In this document: positions 4,234 through 5,419 of the stretch, in pieces | Layout of the letters: every line of letters starts with the position of its first letter | Position numbering within the stretch: the first letter of the stretch is position 1 | Origin: an uncultured Oscillospiraceae bacterium | GTDB lineage: Bacteria; Bacillota; Clostridia; Oscillospirales; Oscillospiraceae | NCBI GenBank assembly: GCA_905236265.1 | Contig: CAJOOV010000251.1 | Coordinates: 1-5,419 of the forward strand | Reading direction: 5' to 3' | DNA: 5,419 nt | The notes under the pieces: model-generated | What the model was told of the DNA's origin: nothing | Databases searched by the model: none | Seen by the model: only the letters and a program-made list of their open reading frames with translations | Translations under genes and position numbers: made by a program

Positions 4234-5419
4234 TTACTTCTGATACTCAAACTGCAGCCCATAGAGATCCACGGTATCCCCGTCCTGAATCCCGGCGGCC
4301 TCCATCTGCTCAAACAGCCCGGAGGCTCTCAGCTTGCCGTCAAACCAGTTGCGGGACTCGTAGTCGTCAAAGTTGACGTACTCCATGAGCTGATCCAGCC
4401 ACGCCGCCTCGGCGTACCACACGCCGTCATGCTCCCAGATCTCCGCCTTTTCGCTGGTGTCCACGGCAATCTCCTTGGGTCTTGGCACATACTCCGGCTC
4501 ATAGTATTTCACCGGGGGCAGGCTTTCCAGCCGCCGGGCGATGGCAAAGGTCAGCTCCCGCACCCCCTGATGGGCGGCGGCGGAAAGCTCGAAGCAGGGG
4601 TAGCCCTTGCCCTCCACATAGGATTTGAACGCCTCCACCTGCCCCCGGTCATAGCACAAATCGCACTTGTTGGCGGCGACCAGCATGGGGCGCTGTGCCA
4701 GCTCCGGGGAATACTGCTTTAATTCCTCGTTGATGGCATCGAAGTCGGCAATGGGGTCTCTCCCCTCGCTGCCGGACACGTCCACCAGATGCACCAGCAG
4801 CCGGCACCGGTCAATATGCCGCAAAAAGTCATGCCCCAGCCCGGCGCCCTCGCTGGCACCCTCAATAATGCCGGGGATGTCCGCCATGACAAAACTGACC
4901 CCTTCCTCTACCCACACCACGCCCAGATTGGGCATCAGGGTGGTGAAGTGGTAGTTGGCGATTTTGGGGTGCGCCTTGGAGACCACGCTGAGCAGGGTGG
5001 ACTTGCCCACATTGGGAAAGCCCACCAGTCCCACGTCCGCCAGCAGCTTTAATTCCAGAATGACCTCTTTTGTCTCGCCGGGCAGTCCCGGCTTGGCGAA
5101 GCGGGGCACCTGACGGGTGGGGGTGGCGAAGTGCTGGTTGCCCCAGCCGCCCCGTCCGCCCCGTGCCAGCACAAAGGATTTGCCGTCGGACATGTCCCGG
5201 ATGACCTCTCCGGTCTCTGCGTCCTTCACCACTGTGCCGGTGGGCACCTTGATGGTGAGGCTCTCCCCGTCCTTGCCGGAGCAGCGTGCCCCGGAGCCGT
5301 CTGCGCCGCCCTCGGCGGCATATTTCCGGCGGTAGCGAAAGTCCATCAGGGTGGTCATGTGGTTGTCGGCCACGAGGATCACGTCCCCGCCTTTGCCGCC
5401 GTCCCCTCCGTCGGGGCCG
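4234..5419 (-). CDS. obgE: GTPase Obg/ObgE (CgtA), N-terminus beyond right edge
   Basis: The visible 394 residues lack only about the first 30 of an Obg protein. The visible part starts in the glycine-rich Obg fold (GPDGGDGGKGGDV, later RGGRGGWGNQHFATPT). The GTPase domain has G1 GFPNVGKS (residues 133-140 of the visible part), switch region TTLMPNLGVV, G3 DIPG (about 181), G4 NKCD (250-253) and G5 SAAA (about 279). It ends with an OCT (Obg C-terminal) domain running from about EIWEHDGVW through DDYESRNWFDGKL to DTVDLYGLQFEY, present in many but not all Obg proteins. Obg is a conserved, usually essential, 50S ribosome-associated GTPase involved in large-subunit maturation and in coupling growth to the GTP/ppGpp state. 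All G motifs are intact. Upstream genes (commonly rplU/rpmA) lie outside the window, and no clear terminator follows the stop. Confidence 0.98.
   Translation of the reverse strand, partial: GPDGGDGGKGGDVILVADNHMTTLMDFRYRRKYAAEGGADGSGARCSGKDGESLTIKVPTGTVVKDAETGEVIRDMSDGKSFVLARGGRGGWGNQHFATPTRQVPRFAKPGLPGETKEVILELKLLADVGLVGFPNVGKSTLLSVVSKAHPKIANYHFTTLMPNLGVVWVEEGVSFVMADIPGIIEGASEGAGLGHDFLRHIDRCRLLVHLVDVSGSEGRDPIADFDAINEELKQYSPELAQRPMLVAANKCDLCYDRGQVEAFKSYVEGKGYPCFELSAAAHQGVRELTFAIARRLESLPPVKYYEPEYVPRPKEIAVDTSEKAEIWEHDGVWYAEAAWLDQLMEYVNFDDYESRNWFDGKLRASGLFEQMEAAGIQDGDTVDLYGLQFEYQK

Noticed and set aside
1..5419. CRISPR arrays, tRNA or rRNA genes, transposases or insertion sequence ends
   Set aside because: No regularly spaced repeats, RNA gene signatures, transposase-like frames or terminal inverted repeats with target duplications were seen.

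Overview
The window looks like chromosome of a GC-rich gut-type member of the Clostridia, most likely Oscillospiraceae (Flavonifractor, Oscillibacter or similar). This is inferred from the strong G/C preference at third codon positions, AGGAGG-type ribosome binding sites, TTGACA/TATAAT promoters, cre/LacI-type operators, a small DUF1858 redox protein and an Obg GTPase. No taxon-specific marker is present, so the assignment is tentative.

Left part (1-3614): a sugar-utilisation locus. The N-terminal part of a PTS enzyme II (IIB domain plus the start of IIC, glucose/sucrose/trehalose type) runs leftward off the edge. Rightward run an amylosucrase-like GH13 enzyme (728-2569) and, 5 bp later, a LacI-family regulator (2575-3561), closed by a strong intrinsic terminator (3584-3614). 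The roughly 340 bp divergent spacer holds two near-identical palindromic operators, each just downstream of a predicted -10 box and facing opposite genes. It also holds a 9-bp inverted repeat midway and a structured 5' leader in front of the GH13 gene. The simplest model is a sugar imported by the PTS, processed by the GH13 enzyme, with both arms repressed by the local LacI protein and/or CcpA.

Right part (3631-5419, all leftward): a 72-aa DUF1858 protein with a Cys-rich redox motif; an unrecognised 32-aa aromatic-rich peptide ORF (4006-4104) behind a textbook sigma-A promoter; and the GTPase Obg, cut by the right edge before its first residues.

The most interesting points are the pairing of a PTS, which delivers phosphorylated sugar, with an amylosucrase-family enzyme whose recognised relatives use free sucrose; the small peptide gene with its own strong promoter; and the leader hairpin, which sequesters a second ribosome binding site almost identical to that of the PTS gene.
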